Source of the DNA: Oxynema aestuarii AP17 | Lineage (GTDB): Bacteria; Cyanobacteriota; Cyanobacteriia; Cyanobacteriales; Laspinemataceae | Direction: 5' to 3' | DNA: 64,000 nt | Assembly (NCBI RefSeq): GCF_012295525.1 | Contig: NZ_CP051167.1 | Span: 1,612,001-1,676,000, forward strand | Shown: piece by piece, positions 7,736 through 19,174 of the stretch | Position numbering within the stretch: the first letter of the stretch is position 1 | Layout of the letters: the number at the start of each line of letters is the position of its first letter | Position numbers and translations under genes: made by a program | Notes under the pieces: model-generated | Told to the model about the DNA's origin: nothing | Seen by the model: the letters and a program-made list of their open reading frames with translations, nothing else | Databases searched by the model: none

Positions 7736-9847
7736 TTAAGCCGTTTTCACCGCGCGATAAGGAGCGGTAAACGCCTCCAACTGCTTGACTAACAAACTCA
7801 AGAACAAGCCGACATCGGTCACCACGCCGACGGATTCCACCGAACCGCGATCGCTGAGTTTGGTAACCACGGCGGGGTTGATATCGACGCAGACCATTTT
7901 CACCCCGGCGGGGGTCATATTCCCCACCCCGATCGCGTGCAACATCGTCGAAAGCATCAGGATCGTATCGGCCCCTTCCAACAACTCGGCGTATTGTTCC
8001 TGAGCTTTGATGATATCGGTTTCCGTATCCGGGAGCGGACCGTCATCGCGAATGGACGCCGCCAGAGCAAATGGCACCTTGTTCTTAACGCATTCGTAAA
8101 ATACGCCCCGGGTGAGAACCCCTTGTTCCACGGCTTTGGTGATATTGCCACAGCGACGGATCGTGTTGATCGTTTTGAGGTGGTGGCGGTGTCCGCCGCG
8201 AACGGCGACCCCTCGTTTCATATCGACGCCGAGGGAAGTTCCCATCAAGGCTTGTTCGATATCGTGAACGGCGATCGCGTTCCCGCCGAGGAGCGCTTGA
8301 ACGTAACCTTCGCGGATTAATTGGGCCAAGTGGTCGCCGCCTCCGGTATGGATGACGACCGGCCCGGCGGTGACGACGACTTTACCGCCGCGATCGCGAA
8401 TTTGCCGCAACTCCCAGGCGACTTGTTCGACGACGAGTTCGACCCGCCGTTCGCTGGAAACATTGCCGGACATAAAACTAAATTCGTGTTTGTCGCGATC
8501 GCGCTGGGCCGTTTTGCGGATCGTGCGGATCCCGACGACATCGACGACGACTTCTTCCCCGACTTCGAGATCGCGCAACAGTTTGCAGCGCGCCACCGGA
8601 CCGGAGGGCGATCGGGTCACGGCGATCGCGCCGTCCATACGCTGATTTTGCACCTTCACCCAGCGACCGTCAATCCGCACCTCGGTGGGGTAAATCGTAC
8701 TCACGTAGAAGTCATCCGGTGCCACTCCCGCCTGTTCCACCGGGAGCAATTCAGCATTGCGTTCCGCTTCGGGTAAGTCTACCGCTCCCAAGGGAATTAA
8801 CTGAGACAAAATCTCTTCTAAAATGCCGTGAGAAGGGGCCGACACTTTAATTTCCGCCGTAGACGTACTTTGTCGCTGTTCCCCGAGTTGGAAGTTGAGA
8901 ACTTGGAAACTGCCCCCCCCTTCGACAATTAAATCTAACGCCCGATTGATCGCTCCGGAGTCGAGTAAGTGCCCTTCCAGGCGCACGGTTCGGCTTTCCA
9001 CGGGGCTGTTGGCGTGGATCGCCACGTCCATCGGTTCCGTAGTGCGGAGGGTTAAACATTTCGCGGCCCCTCCGGCTTTAATAAATTCGCTCAGTTGGGT
9101 TTGGATGACTTCAAAACCGACTTGTGCGAGACGATCTTTGAGGTCGTTACTGACTTTATTCATAACGATCGTCCGCTCGACGTTGACCGCATTGCAGGCA
9201 AAATTAATCGCGTCTGCCTCGCCGACGACAATGCGCTTGTGTTCGGGAACCCGCATTTCGATAATCCGATTCGAGTAAAAATCGAAAGCGGGAGGATAAT
9301 ACAGTAAGTAGCCGTTGCTTAACGGACAAAAACAGGTATCGAGGTGATAGAAGCGCTCGTCTACCAGTTGCAAGGAAACGACTTCGATATCGAGCCATTT
9401 GGCTAAATAGGAATGGGAATCGAGTTCGGAACGGAACCCGTAACCCGCCCACAACCAGCGTCCTTCGCGATCGAGCAAGGCGTCGCCCGCCCCTTCAAAG
9501 GGCAAGTCTTTGGGAAGTTCGTAAACGTTATATCCTTGTCGTTCGAACCATTCTTTGAAGTGGGGTTCTTCTCCTTGCCGTTCGGGGTGGAAAAAGCGGC
9601 TGAGGACGACGGAACTGCCCAAGACTAAGCCCGCATTGGCGGTAAAGACCATATCGGGCCAGCCCGGTTGAGGATCGACTAAATCGACGATCGCTTGCTC
9701 TTTGAGGATCGAATACAGGTTCTGCCACTGTTCGACGGCGCGATCGCGCGAGGATTTGTGAATGTTCCCCTCCATCCAGGGATTAATCACATAATCCACG
9801 TCGTAGTGTTTTGGAGAACACATTAAAATACGGATATCGGAGTTCAT
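7736..9847 (-). CDS. argZ: Arginine dihydrolase / ornithine cyclodeaminase-type bifunctional enzyme
   Basis: A protein of 703 residues, the size of ArgZ (Synechocystis) and AgrE (Anabaena). The N-terminal guanidine-group-modifying fold (about 1-275) converts arginine to ornithine, CO2 and ammonia. The expected residues are visible: Asn71 (FTANAG), His168 (FYHLD) and nucleophile Cys264 (GGAAKCLTLR). The C-terminal part (about 275-700) is the LOR/SDH-type domain that in AgrE makes proline from ornithine, with a nucleotide-binding segment near VVVTAGPVVIHTGGG. The enzyme drains arginine/cyanophycin nitrogen in an ornithine-ammonia cycle in the cytoplasm. A GTA-N8-TAC sequence lies 16 bases before the start. 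Several long antisense ORFs over it are shadows. Confidence 0.95.
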   Translation of the reverse strand: MNSDIRILMCSPKHYDVDYVINPWMEGNIHKSSRDRAVEQWQNLYSILKEQAIVDLVDPQPGWPDMVFTANAGLVLGSSVVLSRFFHPERQGEEPHFKEWFERQGYNVYELPKDLPFEGAGDALLDREGRWLWAGYGFRSELDSHSYLAKWLDIEVVSLQLVDERFYHLDTCFCPLSNGYLLYYPPAFDFYSNRIIEMRVPEHKRIVVGEADAINFACNAVNVERTIVMNKVSNDLKDRLAQVGFEVIQTQLSEFIKAGGAAKCLTLRTTEPMDVAIHANSPVESRTVRLEGHLLDSGAINRALDLIVEGGGSFQVLNFQLGEQRQSTSTAEIKVSAPSHGILEEILSQLIPLGAVDLPEAERNAELLPVEQAGVAPDDFYVSTIYPTEVRIDGRWVKVQNQRMDGAIAVTRSPSGPVARCKLLRDLEVGEEVVVDVVGIRTIRKTAQRDRDKHEFSFMSGNVSSERRVELVVEQVAWELRQIRDRGGKVVVTAGPVVIHTGGGDHLAQLIREGYVQALLGGNAIAVHDIEQALMGTSLGVDMKRGVAVRGGHRHHLKTINTIRRCGNITKAVEQGVLTRGVFYECVKNKVPFALAASIRDDGPLPDTETDIIKAQEQYAELLEGADTILMLSTMLHAIGVGNMTPAGVKMVCVDINPAVVTKLSDRGSVESVGVVTDVGLFLSLLVKQLEAFTAPYRAVKTA

Positions 9848-9862
9848 ATTCGCGCTATTTCA

Positions 9863-9876
9863 GTAGTTAATGTTAC
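9863..9876. promoter_or_regulatory. Candidate NtcA box upstream of argZ
   Basis: GTAGTTAATGTTAC fits the NtcA consensus GTA-N8-TAC exactly and is palindromic in its arms. It starts 16 bases upstream of the argZ ATG, closer than a classical activator site (about -41 from the transcript start), so repression or an incidental match is possible. About 16 such matches are expected by chance in 64 kb. Confidence 0.4.
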
Positions 9877-10295
9877 AATTTCTAGACATTTTCTAGTAGA
9901 TTTCGATGGCAAGACGAGAACTCTTCTCGGCCAAATCTTTTAGATTCAGCCTTCAGAATTGAACCGAACGACTATCAAAAATCCAACGTTTCATTCTATC
10001 ACGCCCTTTTCCCCTCGTCGCCCCTATTTTTCGGTGGGTTAACGGAACCCGGCGGCAGTTCCCCGGGGGCGTTCGCCTAGGGTCCGAGCCGGAGAATCGC
10101 GGGCGGGTATTTCGTGCATAAAAATCGGAAATATGGCTAAATTGTTAACCCTTTCTTCTCAGGTTTGAAGAGCAATAGAGCCATATTAATTTTAAATTTT
10201 TATCGGATAAACTTGCCTGAAATCGTCGCGGCGATCGCCTTGTCATCTTGCGGGGCCGCGAGGGAGAATGCCGCAAGGGGGAAAAGGACGAACGC

Positions 10296-10326
10296 AAAAA
10301 ACCCCCTAGCGTATTGCGGCTAGGGG
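10296..10326 (-). terminator. Rho-independent terminator on the minus strand
   Basis: Read on the minus strand: CCCCTAG, a 10-base loop, CTAGGGG, G, then TTTTTT. It has no annotated large gene upstream, only the small candidate ORF at 10348-10488, so it marks the end of an otherwise unannotated minus-strand transcript. Confidence 0.75.
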
Positions 10327-10347
10327 CGACTAGGAGTGCATCTATAT

Positions 10348-10488
10348 TTACTTCTTCAGACGATCTCGCGGCGGTCGGGGAACTTTTGCAGAACCTGGGG
10401 CGATCGCTCTCCGGATCGGGTCGCGACAAAGCTGCCATTTTGCCGTCCCTCCTGCCAGGATTCTCGGTTTGGCGTAGACTGTTTTCAA
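10348..10488 (-). CDS. Candidate 46-residue basic protein
   Basis: A TTG-started frame encodes LKTVYAKPRILAGGTAKW and continues through QLCRDPIRRAIAPG to PPRDRLKK before TAA. It is short, strongly basic and ends 22 bases before a clear terminator. No Shine-Dalgarno sequence is evident and I recognise no family. A non-coding RNA ending at the same terminator is an equally good reading. Confidence 0.35.
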   Translation of the reverse strand: MKTVYAKPRILAGGTAKWQLCRDPIRRAIAPGSAKVPRPPRDRLKK

Positions 10489-10580
10489 TAGCCGTCATTT
10501 GAGAACCCCACGCGATCGGGCGCCTCGTTCCGTGCCAGTTCTAGGATTGCCGTGTCGCCTTTCAGATTGGAAATTGCACC

Positions 10581-12761
10581 ATGCTAGTCTGTCCCCACTG
10601 TCAGTTTGAAAACCCCAACACCAATAACTTTTGTCAAAATTGCGGGAACTCTCTGACCCACAAAAATTGTCCGCAGTGCGGGGCGCGAGTGCCGCTTGGC
10701 GAGCTGCACTGTCACGAGTGTAAGGCGCTGACGGGTCAAATCTGGCGGGCGATCGTCTTGCGCGAGTCCGGCGTTGAAGTCGAAGATCTGGCCTCTCCAG
10801 GGACGAACTTGGAGGAAGACGCCGCCACCGTTAGCGAACCCATGCCCCAGCTTGACGAGTCCCCCATCGAACTCCCGGATGTCTTGGAAACGCAACCGCC
10901 CGCAATCGAGGCGGAAACTGTAGAGGAGGAAACGCCCCTAGAGGGAGCGACGGAGTCCCTGGATGCCGAGATTCCCGAGGAGGGCGCGGCGGTCGAGCTC
11001 GCGCCAGAAGAGGAAACGGAACGGGTCGAGGGGGAAGAAGCAGAGGAGGAAGCAGAGGAGGCGATCGCCCCGAACCGCTCCGAGGAGGAACCGCAAGCCT
11101 CCCGAACTCCCGAAATCGTAACGAGCGAGACGGAAATCGGAGCTTATCTCGATGCCCAACGACGCTATCGGTTACTCGAACCGATGCCGTTGTCAGAACA
11201 GGTCAAAAGCGAGATCGAGGTCAAAGTGTTAGATTGTCAGCCCTTGCAACAATCCCCGTTAATCGCCTTAAATGCCCAACCCCTCGAACAATTTGGCCGG
11301 GAGAGCTTCGAGCGATCGCTCAATCTCGGCAATCCGGGCTGGACGTTGGCGATTCCGGAATTAGCCAAAGCCCATTTAGCCTTGCACTCGGAATTTTACC
11401 CGCTTCTAAGCGGCATTCACGATGCGTGGCAGCAGGACGATCGCGCGGTGTTGCTCCTCGAAGACCGCTCCCACCTGCCCCAGGCGATCGATCGCCCGCA
11501 AAAGGACACAGAAGATCCGTTGCAAATCCTGCACTGGCTCCAGGAAATGAGCCAATTGTGGGCGGCGTTAGAACCATGGAACTGCTGTCAAACCCTGCTC
11601 GAACGATCGAATTTGCGCGTCGATGCAGAAGACGAACTGTTGTGTCTGCAACGGCTTTACGCGGACGATCCCCTCGATCCTCCCACTTTGCCCGAGTTAG
11701 GGCGAGTGTGGCAAACGGTCTTTATCGGCGATCGCCAACCGCCCCAAGAGGAAAGTGGCGCCCGGATTTGGGAAGCGCTGACGGAGGCGATCGATCGCCT
11801 GGAAGCGGGAGAAATCGAAACGATCGCCGAATTGCAAATCACCCTCGACGCGATCGGCGATCGTCGTCCCGCGTTCTCCTATCCTTTCAGCGAGTCAGAG
11901 GTTGACTTCGACAATGACGACGATGCGGACGTGACCATGGTCATGCCGATGCGCTTGGTTTCGCTGGAAGCTGCCGGAGCCACGGATATCGGACGGCAGC
12001 GCACCCACAACGAGGACGATTTCGGTCTCGAAACCCAACACAGCCGCAAGCAGAGTTCGCGATCGCGATCGGTCGGCTATCGCGGTACTTACATTCTCTG
12101 CGACGGGATGGGCGGTCATGCCGGGGGCGAAATTGCCAGCGCCCTCGCCGTAGAAACCTTGCAAGACTATTTCAAACGTCACTGGCGTCTGTCCCTCCCC
12201 AATGCGACCACGATCCGCGATGGCGTACTGACGGCCAATCAGGCGATCTACCAGCGCAACCAACTCGAAGACCGCGACGGCAGCGCCCGCATGGGAACCA
12301 CTTTGGTGATGGTATTGGTGCAAGAAGCCCAAGCGGCGATCGCCCACGTCGGCGACAGTCGCCTCTATCGCTTTACCCACGACGAAGGACTCGAACAGCT
12401 TACGTTAGATCACGAAGTCGGCCAGCGCGAAATTCAACGGGGGATCGATCCCGAAACCGCCTACTCTCGTCCCGATGCTTACCAGCTCACCCAAGCCCTC
12501 GGCCCGCGCAATGAAGATTTTGTCAGACCGGACGTGGCTTTTCTCGACTTGAGCGAAGATACTTTATTTATTCTCGCCTCCGACGGACTCACCGATAACG
12601 ATCTGTTGGAAACTCACACGGAAACTCACGTGGCCCCCCTCCTCGATCGCGACGCCAATCTCGATCGCGGCGTCCGCAGCCTGATCGATTTGGCCAATAC
12701 TTACAACGGTCACGACAATATCACCGCGATCGTCGTTCGGGCTTTAGTCGAATCGGACTGA
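10581..12761 (+). CDS. PP2C-family Ser/Thr phosphatase with N-terminal zinc ribbons
   Basis: A protein of 726 residues. It opens with a double zinc ribbon (CPHCQFENP, FCQNCG, CPQCGA, CHECKA; residues 3-50). An acidic low-complexity stretch of Glu/Ala (about 85-190) follows, then a region of unknown fold, and the PP2C domain from about 464 to 724. Metal-binding and structural motifs are present: TDIGRQRTHNEDD, CDGMGGHAGGE (Asp508), VGDSRLYR, ASDGLTDND and GHDNITAIV. It removes phosphate from Ser/Thr in an Mn/Mg-dependent reaction. The FHA-kinase gene starts 13 bases downstream on the same strand, so the two probably form an operon and an antagonistic pair. No membrane segment is seen. Confidence 0.93.
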   Translation: MLVCPHCQFENPNTNNFCQNCGNSLTHKNCPQCGARVPLGELHCHECKALTGQIWRAIVLRESGVEVEDLASPGTNLEEDAATVSEPMPQLDESPIELPDVLETQPPAIEAETVEEETPLEGATESLDAEIPEEGAAVELAPEEETERVEGEEAEEEAEEAIAPNRSEEEPQASRTPEIVTSETEIGAYLDAQRRYRLLEPMPLSEQVKSEIEVKVLDCQPLQQSPLIALNAQPLEQFGRESFERSLNLGNPGWTLAIPELAKAHLALHSEFYPLLSGIHDAWQQDDRAVLLLEDRSHLPQAIDRPQKDTEDPLQILHWLQEMSQLWAALEPWNCCQTLLERSNLRVDAEDELLCLQRLYADDPLDPPTLPELGRVWQTVFIGDRQPPQEESGARIWEALTEAIDRLEAGEIETIAELQITLDAIGDRRPAFSYPFSESEVDFDNDDDADVTMVMPMRLVSLEAAGATDIGRQRTHNEDDFGLETQHSRKQSSRSRSVGYRGTYILCDGMGGHAGGEIASALAVETLQDYFKRHWRLSLPNATTIRDGVLTANQAIYQRNQLEDRDGSARMGTTLVMVLVQEAQAAIAHVGDSRLYRFTHDEGLEQLTLDHEVGQREIQRGIDPETAYSRPDAYQLTQALGPRNEDFVRPDVAFLDLSEDTLFILASDGLTDNDLLETHTETHVAPLLDRDANLDRGVRSLIDLANTYNGHDNITAIVVRALVESD

Positions 12762-12774
12762 GGGAGGCATCGCC

Positions 12775-13989
12775 GTGATTGTCCTGAGCTTATTGGACGC
12801 GCGCCATCGAGCGCCCCAACAACAATGGCATTTCGATCTCGAGTCCCTAATTCGGGTCGGTCGCGCCCCGGATAACGAAATTGTGCTAGACGATCCGGTG
12901 GTTTCCCGACACCATCTCGAATTGCGTCGCCTCCAACGCACGGCGGGGGTCGCGGGTTGGCAGTTAATCAGTCACGGGACGAACGGCACTTTTGTGAACG
13001 GTCAGTTAGTTTCTCAAATTTGGCTCGCAGACCGTTGTTTGATTCAACTCGCCCGAGGCGGTCCAATTTTACAGGTTGGCTTGAGTGCGACCGTCCCCGG
13101 CGTGTCGGCTTCGGCGCCGTCGCAAGGGGCTTGTATCCACGAGAACAACCCGCCCAATACCCTGTTTTGCATTCACTGCGGCGAACCGATTCACGTCGAT
13201 CGCACGATCCGCCAGTATCGGGTGTTGAAAACCCTCGGACAAGGCGGGATGGGAACCACTTACCTCGCCTGTACTCCTTCCTTACCGGATGGCGGACGCC
13301 CGCAAGTGCTGGTGTTGAAGGAAATGAATGCCGACATGACCCGCATTCCCAAGGCGATCGAGTTATTCGAGCGAGAAGCCCGGATTTTAGAAGGGTTAAA
13401 TCATCCCGGAATTCCCAAGTTTTTCGATTTTTTTGTGGAACAGGGCAAGAAATATTTGGCGATGGAGATGATCCACGGCGAAGATTTGGAACGCCGGGTG
13501 TTTCGACAAGGCCCGATTATCTTGCCCCAGGCGATCGATTGGATGTTACAAACTTGTGAGGTCTTGGATTATATCCACTCGCAAGCGCCGCCGATTATAC
13601 ACAGAGATATCAAGCCCGCCAATTTGTTAGTTCGCAACCTCGACAATCGGATCGTGGTTTTGGATTTTGGCGCCGTTAAAGAAATTGGCACCGCACCGGG
13701 AACTTGCATCGGCGCGCCGGACTATACCGCCCCGGAACAAAATCGCGGCGAACCCCTGATTCAGTCGGATTTATACGCGATCGGGGCGACTTTAATCTTT
13801 TTGCTGACTGGGGAGAGTCCTCAGAAGTTTTATCGCCTGCTGCCAGACGGTTACGGCTTTAATATCGCCTCAGATCCGAGGATTCCTCCCGAGGTCGCCG
13901 CTACGATTACCCAGGTGACCCAACCGCGACCGAGCGATCGCTATCCGTCGGCGATCGAATTGGCCGAGGCGTTGAGATCTTGTGTATAA
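12775..13989 (+). CDS. FHA domain-Ser/Thr protein kinase
   Basis: A protein of 404 residues, GTG start with AGGGAGG upstream. The FHA phosphothreonine-binding domain occupies about 22-100 (IRVGR, SRHHLEL, HGTNGTFVNG). A zinc ribbon follows (CIHENNPPNTLFCIHCGE, 120-137). The kinase domain runs from about 148 to 402: glycine loop LGQGGMG, Lys182 (VLKEMN), Glu201, catalytic HRDIKPAN (Asp278) and DFGAVK (Asp297). It ends directly after the kinase fold without a transmembrane tail, so it should be cytoplasmic. The FHA domain may recruit its own or another phosphorylated protein. The PP2C gene upstream shares the zinc-ribbon feature and probably opposes it. Confidence 0.93.
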   Translation: MIVLSLLDARHRAPQQQWHFDLESLIRVGRAPDNEIVLDDPVVSRHHLELRRLQRTAGVAGWQLISHGTNGTFVNGQLVSQIWLADRCLIQLARGGPILQVGLSATVPGVSASAPSQGACIHENNPPNTLFCIHCGEPIHVDRTIRQYRVLKTLGQGGMGTTYLACTPSLPDGGRPQVLVLKEMNADMTRIPKAIELFEREARILEGLNHPGIPKFFDFFVEQGKKYLAMEMIHGEDLERRVFRQGPIILPQAIDWMLQTCEVLDYIHSQAPPIIHRDIKPANLLVRNLDNRIVVLDFGAVKEIGTAPGTCIGAPDYTAPEQNRGEPLIQSDLYAIGATLIFLLTGESPQKFYRLLPDGYGFNIASDPRIPPEVAATITQVTQPRPSDRYPSAIELAEALRSCV

Positions 13990-14037
13990 AGTAGGCGGCG
14001 ATCGCCCCTGTCAGCTTTTCTCACTTAAACCCGCCCG

Positions 14038-15216
14038 TCACATCGCAAAAACATGATAGGCCACCCCTTCATAATTATAATTCGGTAAGCTCTCCATCAC
14101 GACATCGCGCTCTTCTGCCGATGGCGTATAGAAATGCGTCCCCGTCACCGCATTGAAAAACCGATAAAGCGGTGTCGTTCCCAATCCCGACTCAGGATAT
14201 GCCTGATACGCCACCCCTTCGTAATTGTATTGGGGTAGGGTAGAGCGAACTTGGTTCATCTCCTGTTCGGAAATCGTAAAAAAGTGCGTTCCCGTTTGGG
14301 TATTGAAAAAACGGTGAATCGGTGCAGTCTCCGACGTCGGAACCGCAGGAGTAGAAAAACTGCTGCCCTCATAATTATATTGCGGCAAACTATTTCTGAT
14401 ATTATCCCGTTCCTTTGGCGATGCCGTATAAAAATGAGTTCCCGTCAGGGTATCGAAAAAACGATAAATCCCTTGCAAAGGAATGGTAGTTATCTCCGAT
14501 CTCGGTGGGGTTACCTCTGGTATCGCCGGAACAGGTTGTTCGGTCGGTGGGGTCACCCCTGGTATCGGCGGTGGCGGTGGCGGTGGCGGTGGAACGGGTT
14601 GTTCAATTGGTGGTGTTACATTGACTGGTTCACTCGGTGGCAGTGGCAGTGGTGGTGGAACGGGTTGTTCCGGTTTTAAAGACGTGACGGGAGGAGCGAT
14701 CGGATCTCGCGTAGGTTCTCCGGTCGGATCGCCTTCTTCACCAAACCATAAAACAGCATATCCTTCGTAAATACCAACCCCTAATGCATTCCAGTTGCGT
14801 TGACTCCAGTCTCCATTTGGACCGGGTTGATTGAGAATAACTTGCCGATGACCCTCAGTGCTATTTTTCCAGCCATCGAGAGCAACTTCGGCAGTCATGT
14901 CAGGGCCATTAAAACCGGGATAACCCATGACATTTTCGTAACCTAGACCGGGATAATCCGTGTTGAACCTTTGTGGAGCATTCCACATCACATTAGGGTT
15001 ATTTGAAAATGAAGCATCACTCCAATCGTGAGTGACCCGTCCGATATTTTCCGCTAAATCGAGAACGTGACGGTTTGCGACCAGGGTGAGTGCTTTTGAG
15101 AGGCGAATGGCAGGTAAACCGTTTTCTGCCCGATATTCGTTGACGAGATCGAAAAGTTTGACCTCTTCGGGTTCTAAGTTATCAAACTCGGAGGGAGCAT
15201 AAATATCGATCGCCAT
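14038..15216 (-). CDS. CAP (SCP-like) domain protein with three DUF5648 repeats
   Basis: A protein of 392 residues. Residues about 18-165 resemble a CAP/SCP domain (LFDLVNEYRAENGLPAI, HVLDLAENIGRVTHDW, GWKNSTEGHRQVIL). A proline-rich linker (about 175-245) follows. Three repeats of about 47 residues close the protein, each with the pattern YRFFxxxTGTHFYT...LPxYNYEG, typical of DUF5648. No signal peptide is evident at the N-terminus (MAIDIYAPSEFDNLEPEE), which is unusual for a CAP protein and suggests another secretion route or a missed upstream start. A wall-binding role for the repeats is inference. Confidence 0.85.
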   Translation of the reverse strand: MAIDIYAPSEFDNLEPEEVKLFDLVNEYRAENGLPAIRLSKALTLVANRHVLDLAENIGRVTHDWSDASFSNNPNVMWNAPQRFNTDYPGLGYENVMGYPGFNGPDMTAEVALDGWKNSTEGHRQVILNQPGPNGDWSQRNWNALGVGIYEGYAVLWFGEEGDPTGEPTRDPIAPPVTSLKPEQPVPPPLPLPPSEPVNVTPPIEQPVPPPPPPPPPIPGVTPPTEQPVPAIPEVTPPRSEITTIPLQGIYRFFDTLTGTHFYTASPKERDNIRNSLPQYNYEGSSFSTPAVPTSETAPIHRFFNTQTGTHFFTISEQEMNQVRSTLPQYNYEGVAYQAYPESGLGTTPLYRFFNAVTGTHFYTPSAEERDVVMESLPNYNYEGVAYHVFAM

Positions 15217-17903
<2,687 letters not shown>

Positions 17904-17913
17904 TAATCGATTC

Positions 17914-17983
17914 TTCTGATTGGCGGGCATCTTGACCGCCCTAAGCTCTTCTAATTCGCGGGAATCTTACCGGACTTACAGAC
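17914..17983 (+). repeat. Imperfect 35-bp tandem repeat
   Basis: Two diverged copies of a unit starting CTTCT(G/A)ATT(G/C)GCGGG lie between ligA and the GT4 gene, ending 10 bases before the latter's start codon. No hairpin with a T run is visible. Confidence 0.55.
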
Positions 17984-17993
17984 TTCCACAACT

Positions 17994-19136
17994 ATGAAAT
18001 ATGTCTTCGTTTTCCTCGAAATTTTCTCTTGGGAAGGTGGAATTCAATCTTACGTTAAAGATATTCTTCAAGCCTATGCCAAAATCGTTACCCAAACCCG
18101 AAACAACCCTCAAAACTATTTAGACCCGGCGCGCGTCCTACTATTGCGAGATTCGCCCGGATGTGACAATCCTTTTGAAGGTAACCCTGCACTTAAATTT
18201 TATTACTTAAAAACGTTACCGCCGTGGGTCGGACGGCTGAAATTGGCGATCGCCCTCTTGTTGCAACTGCTGTTCCGCCGACCCCAGCGCGTATTCTGCG
18301 GTCATATTAATTTGGCGCCACTCGTGCGTAACTTTTGCAAAATACTCCGAATTTCGTACACCGTTTTAACTTACGGAAAGGAAGTGTGGGAACCGTTACC
18401 GCCGCGCTATCGCCAAGCATTACAAGACGCGGACAGCATCTGGACGATCAGCCGTTACAGCCGCGATCTCGCCTGCGCGGCGAACGATCTCGACCCACAA
18501 AAGTTCGAGTTACTACCTTGCGCGATCGACGGGAAACGCTTTATTCCCGGGGAAAAACCGCCGGAATTGCTCGATCGCTACGGCTTGAGGGGGGCGCGGG
18601 TATTGATGACCGTCGCCCGTTTGTGGTCCGGGGATATATACAAAGGTGTTGACGTGACGATTCGGGCGTTACCCGCGATCGCGCAGCAGTTTCCCGACGT
18701 TAAATATTTGGCGATCGGACGGGGGGACGACCAGCGCCGTTTGGCGAAAATGGCGCAAGATTTAGGGGTGAGCGATCGCGTCGTCTTCGCCGGATTCGTG
18801 CCCACGGAAGAGTTGCCCGACCATTACCGAGTGGCGGACGCCTACATCATGCCGTCTCGCGAAGGTTTCGGCATCGTCTACATGGAAGCGATGGCAAGCG
18901 GAATTCCTGTGCTCTCCGGCAACGATGACGGGTCGGCGGAACCCTTACAGGACGGCAAACTCGGCTGGCGCGTCCCCTATCGCGACCCCGACGCCGTAGC
19001 CCGCGCTTGTATCGAAATATTACAAGGAGGCGATCGCCGTTGTGACGGAACCTGGCTGCGACAAGAAACCCTCACCGCCTTCGGTACGGATGCCTTCACC
19101 CGCAGAATGCAACAACTGCTGGGAGTTTCTCGGTAG
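17994..19136 (+). CDS. Glycosyltransferase family 4 (GT-B fold)
   Basis: A protein of 380 residues. The N-terminal Rossmann half has the glycine-containing acceptor loop (SWEGGIQSYVKDI). The C-terminal donor half has TVARLWSGDIYKGVD, FAGFVPTEELPDHY and the EX7E-type motif in PSREGFGIVYMEAMASG. It would transfer a sugar from a nucleotide donor to a polysaccharide or lipid acceptor at the inner face of the membrane. Donor and acceptor cannot be read from the sequence, and there is no polysaccharide cluster around it. Confidence 0.88.
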   Translation: MKYVFVFLEIFSWEGGIQSYVKDILQAYAKIVTQTRNNPQNYLDPARVLLLRDSPGCDNPFEGNPALKFYYLKTLPPWVGRLKLAIALLLQLLFRRPQRVFCGHINLAPLVRNFCKILRISYTVLTYGKEVWEPLPPRYRQALQDADSIWTISRYSRDLACAANDLDPQKFELLPCAIDGKRFIPGEKPPELLDRYGLRGARVLMTVARLWSGDIYKGVDVTIRALPAIAQQFPDVKYLAIGRGDDQRRLAKMAQDLGVSDRVVFAGFVPTEELPDHYRVADAYIMPSREGFGIVYMEAMASGIPVLSGNDDGSAEPLQDGKLGWRVPYRDPDAVARACIEILQGGDRRCDGTWLRQETLTAFGTDAFTRRMQQLLGVSR

Positions 19137-19174
19137 TATGGAAGTGTTCGCAACTATTGAGGCACAGATCGGCC

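Larger units (their letters stand above)
9848..10580. other. Intergenic region between divergent argZ and PP2C genes
   Basis: About 730 bases without a large gene. It holds the argZ upstream region with an NtcA-like box (9863-9876), a minus-strand terminator (10296-10326) and a possible 46-residue minus-strand ORF (10348-10488). Only one short GC-rich stretch (10010-10110) has no recognisable content. Confidence 0.6.

Noticed and set aside
7546-7770. Plus-strand ORF of 74 codons after tnpB
   Set aside because: It spans the IS right end, a terminator and the end of argZ; composition is not protein-like.
8321-8776. Long antisense ORFs over argZ
   Set aside because: They are frame shadows of a GC-rich gene with an excellent family match on the minus strand.
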